This document shows, one piece after another, positions 12,348-12,891 of a DNA stretch of 12,891 nt. The translations under genes were made by a program, and so were the position numbers. The stretch covers positions 1 through 12,891 of the forward strand of contig JAHJFW010000040.1 in assembly GCA_018824765.1 (NCBI GenBank). Reading direction: 5' to 3'. How positions within the stretch are numbered: position 1 is the first letter of the stretch; the number at the start of each line of letters is the position of its first letter. Under the pieces are notes generated by a model. It did no database searches and was not told where the DNA came from. It was given only the letters and a program-made list of their open reading frames with translations. Origin of the DNA: Patescibacteria group bacterium (GTDB lineage: Bacteria; Patescibacteriota; Patescibacteriia; 2-12-FULL-60-25).

Positions 12348-12881
12348 CTAAAGTGTCGGCTTTGGAAGGATGATTTCACCTTTCATAAGCACAACCCAGT
12401 CTTTGACTTTTAGATTTTCCAGCATCTTTTCAAGATATGCGGTCCAGTCTTTATCCGAAATCCAAACGCTCAAATGCTGTCGGCGGAATCCCAGTGTTTT
12501 GAGCACGGTACGAAAACTTTGACGTGCATGTTTGAATCGTTCAGGAATATCAAAGGAAACGATGAGAAAAATATTAGGCGGAAACGCCACGGGATTGAAA
12601 GAAGCGGACTCGTCGCTCCGTATAATTTTCTCGCCCAATTCAGTCAAACGAAATGCGCGGCCTCGCAGCTCTCTTTTTTCCTCAATATATCCCTTCCGTT
12701 TCAGTCTCCACGCAGCGCTTCTCATTTGCCGCCGCGCACGTTCATTTTCCACCTCCTTAATAAATGGATACCCGTAACGCATCAGCGCGCCGGGTTTATA
12801 TACCGAGTATTCTAAAATTTCGATCCCGTCTGCCACGGCATTCAACACCGCATCTGTCATTTTTGAAAATTTCCTCCCCAT
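12348..12881 (-). CDS. PaaX-like regulator with Cas2-like C-terminal domain
   Basis: This 177-residue protein is encoded convergently to the pilus operon. Residues 1-90 look like a winged helix-turn-helix (RQMRSAAWRLKRKGYIEEKR, then RGRAFRLTELGEKII as the wing). Residues 103-177 match the Cas2-like ferredoxin domain of PaaX proteins: IFLIVSFDIPER with Asp111, TLGFRRQHLSVWIS and DWVVLMKGEIILP. It lacks the rest of a full PaaX protein, so the phenylacetate role should not be transferred. Stand-alone copies are common in Patescibacteria; their function is not settled. The start at 12881 leaves only 10 bp to the window edge. An internal Met8 (12860) follows GGGGAGG at 12-13 nt and is an alternative start. 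No cas genes or CRISPR array are present. Confidence 0.8.
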   Translation of the reverse strand: MGRKFSKMTDAVLNAVADGIEILEYSVYKPGALMRYGYPFIKEVENERARRQMRSAAWRLKRKGYIEEKRELRGRAFRLTELGEKIIRSDESASFNPVAFPPNIFLIVSFDIPERFKHARQSFRTVLKTLGFRRQHLSVWISDKDWTAYLEKMLENLKVKDWVVLMKGEIILPKPTL

Positions 12882-12891
12882 ACATATACCG

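Noticed and set aside
12348..12881. Cas2 of a CRISPR system
   Set aside because: At 177 residues with an N-terminal winged helix it matches PaaX-like architecture; Cas2 is about 90-100 residues and would sit beside cas1.
1..12881. UGA recoded to glycine, as in Gracilibacteria
   Set aside because: Several genes end with TGA at the expected family length and no internal TGA interrupts conserved domains.

Overview
This window looks like part of the chromosome of a Candidate Phyla Radiation bacterium (Patescibacteria, probably Parcubacteria). That placement is an inference. It rests on the compact type IV pilus (T4P) gene order, the pseudopilin set with short lipid-free leaders, a stand-alone PaaX/Cas2-like protein, few clear Shine-Dalgarno sites, and word-like intergenic repeats. 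TGA is used as a normal stop throughout, which argues against the UGA-recoding lineages (Gracilibacteria, Absconditabacteria).

Layout. Positions 1-754 hold the end of a pilO-like gene and a small PilP-like membrane protein carrying a GRQNPFAP motif. Positions 894-2633 encode the assembly ATPase PilB. Positions 2709-5893 hold four non-structural genes: a receiver-only response regulator, a GtrA-family membrane protein, and two tandem UDP-sugar epimerase/decarboxylase paralogues. Positions 5910-7118 encode the platform protein PilC. The major-pilin-like gene (7307-7783) follows, with its own extended -10 promoter, and a terminator closes it. After a gene-free segment with a second strong terminator, a consensus promoter placed almost on the start codon (predicted leaderless) drives a tightly overlapping cluster: a pseudopilin, prepilin peptidase PilD, and GspH-, PilV-, PilW- and PilX-like minor pilins (8058-12131). 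A convergent PaaX/Cas2-like gene lies on the minus strand at 12348-12881.

How the genes work together. PilB powers and PilC anchors pilus assembly. PilO and the PilP-like protein belong to the alignment subcomplex. PilD cleaves the prepilin leaders. The GspH/V/W/X-like set probably forms the initiating tip. No pilT is present between pilB and pilC, where it often sits. That position is taken by the response regulator and a sugar/membrane module, which could serve surface glycan or pilin glycosylation (inference).

Most striking pattern. Almost every intergenic gap, and two protein N-termini, are built from arrays of imperfect heptanucleotides. The sequence families differ (GAATGAC, CATTAGT, ATTTTCA, GTAGCTC, GAATCTA, GACCTAG, ACCTATA, GTTTGTA/GTGAGTA) but nearly all share a 7-bp period. 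A composite array recurs before the response regulator, after it, and between the two epimerase genes, so each inserted cassette is bounded by it. Two arrays have become coding: one supplies most of a prepilin leader, the other the N-terminus of the PilX-like protein. Two terminator-like hairpins about 4.3 kb apart also share the same interior sequence at the same spacing.
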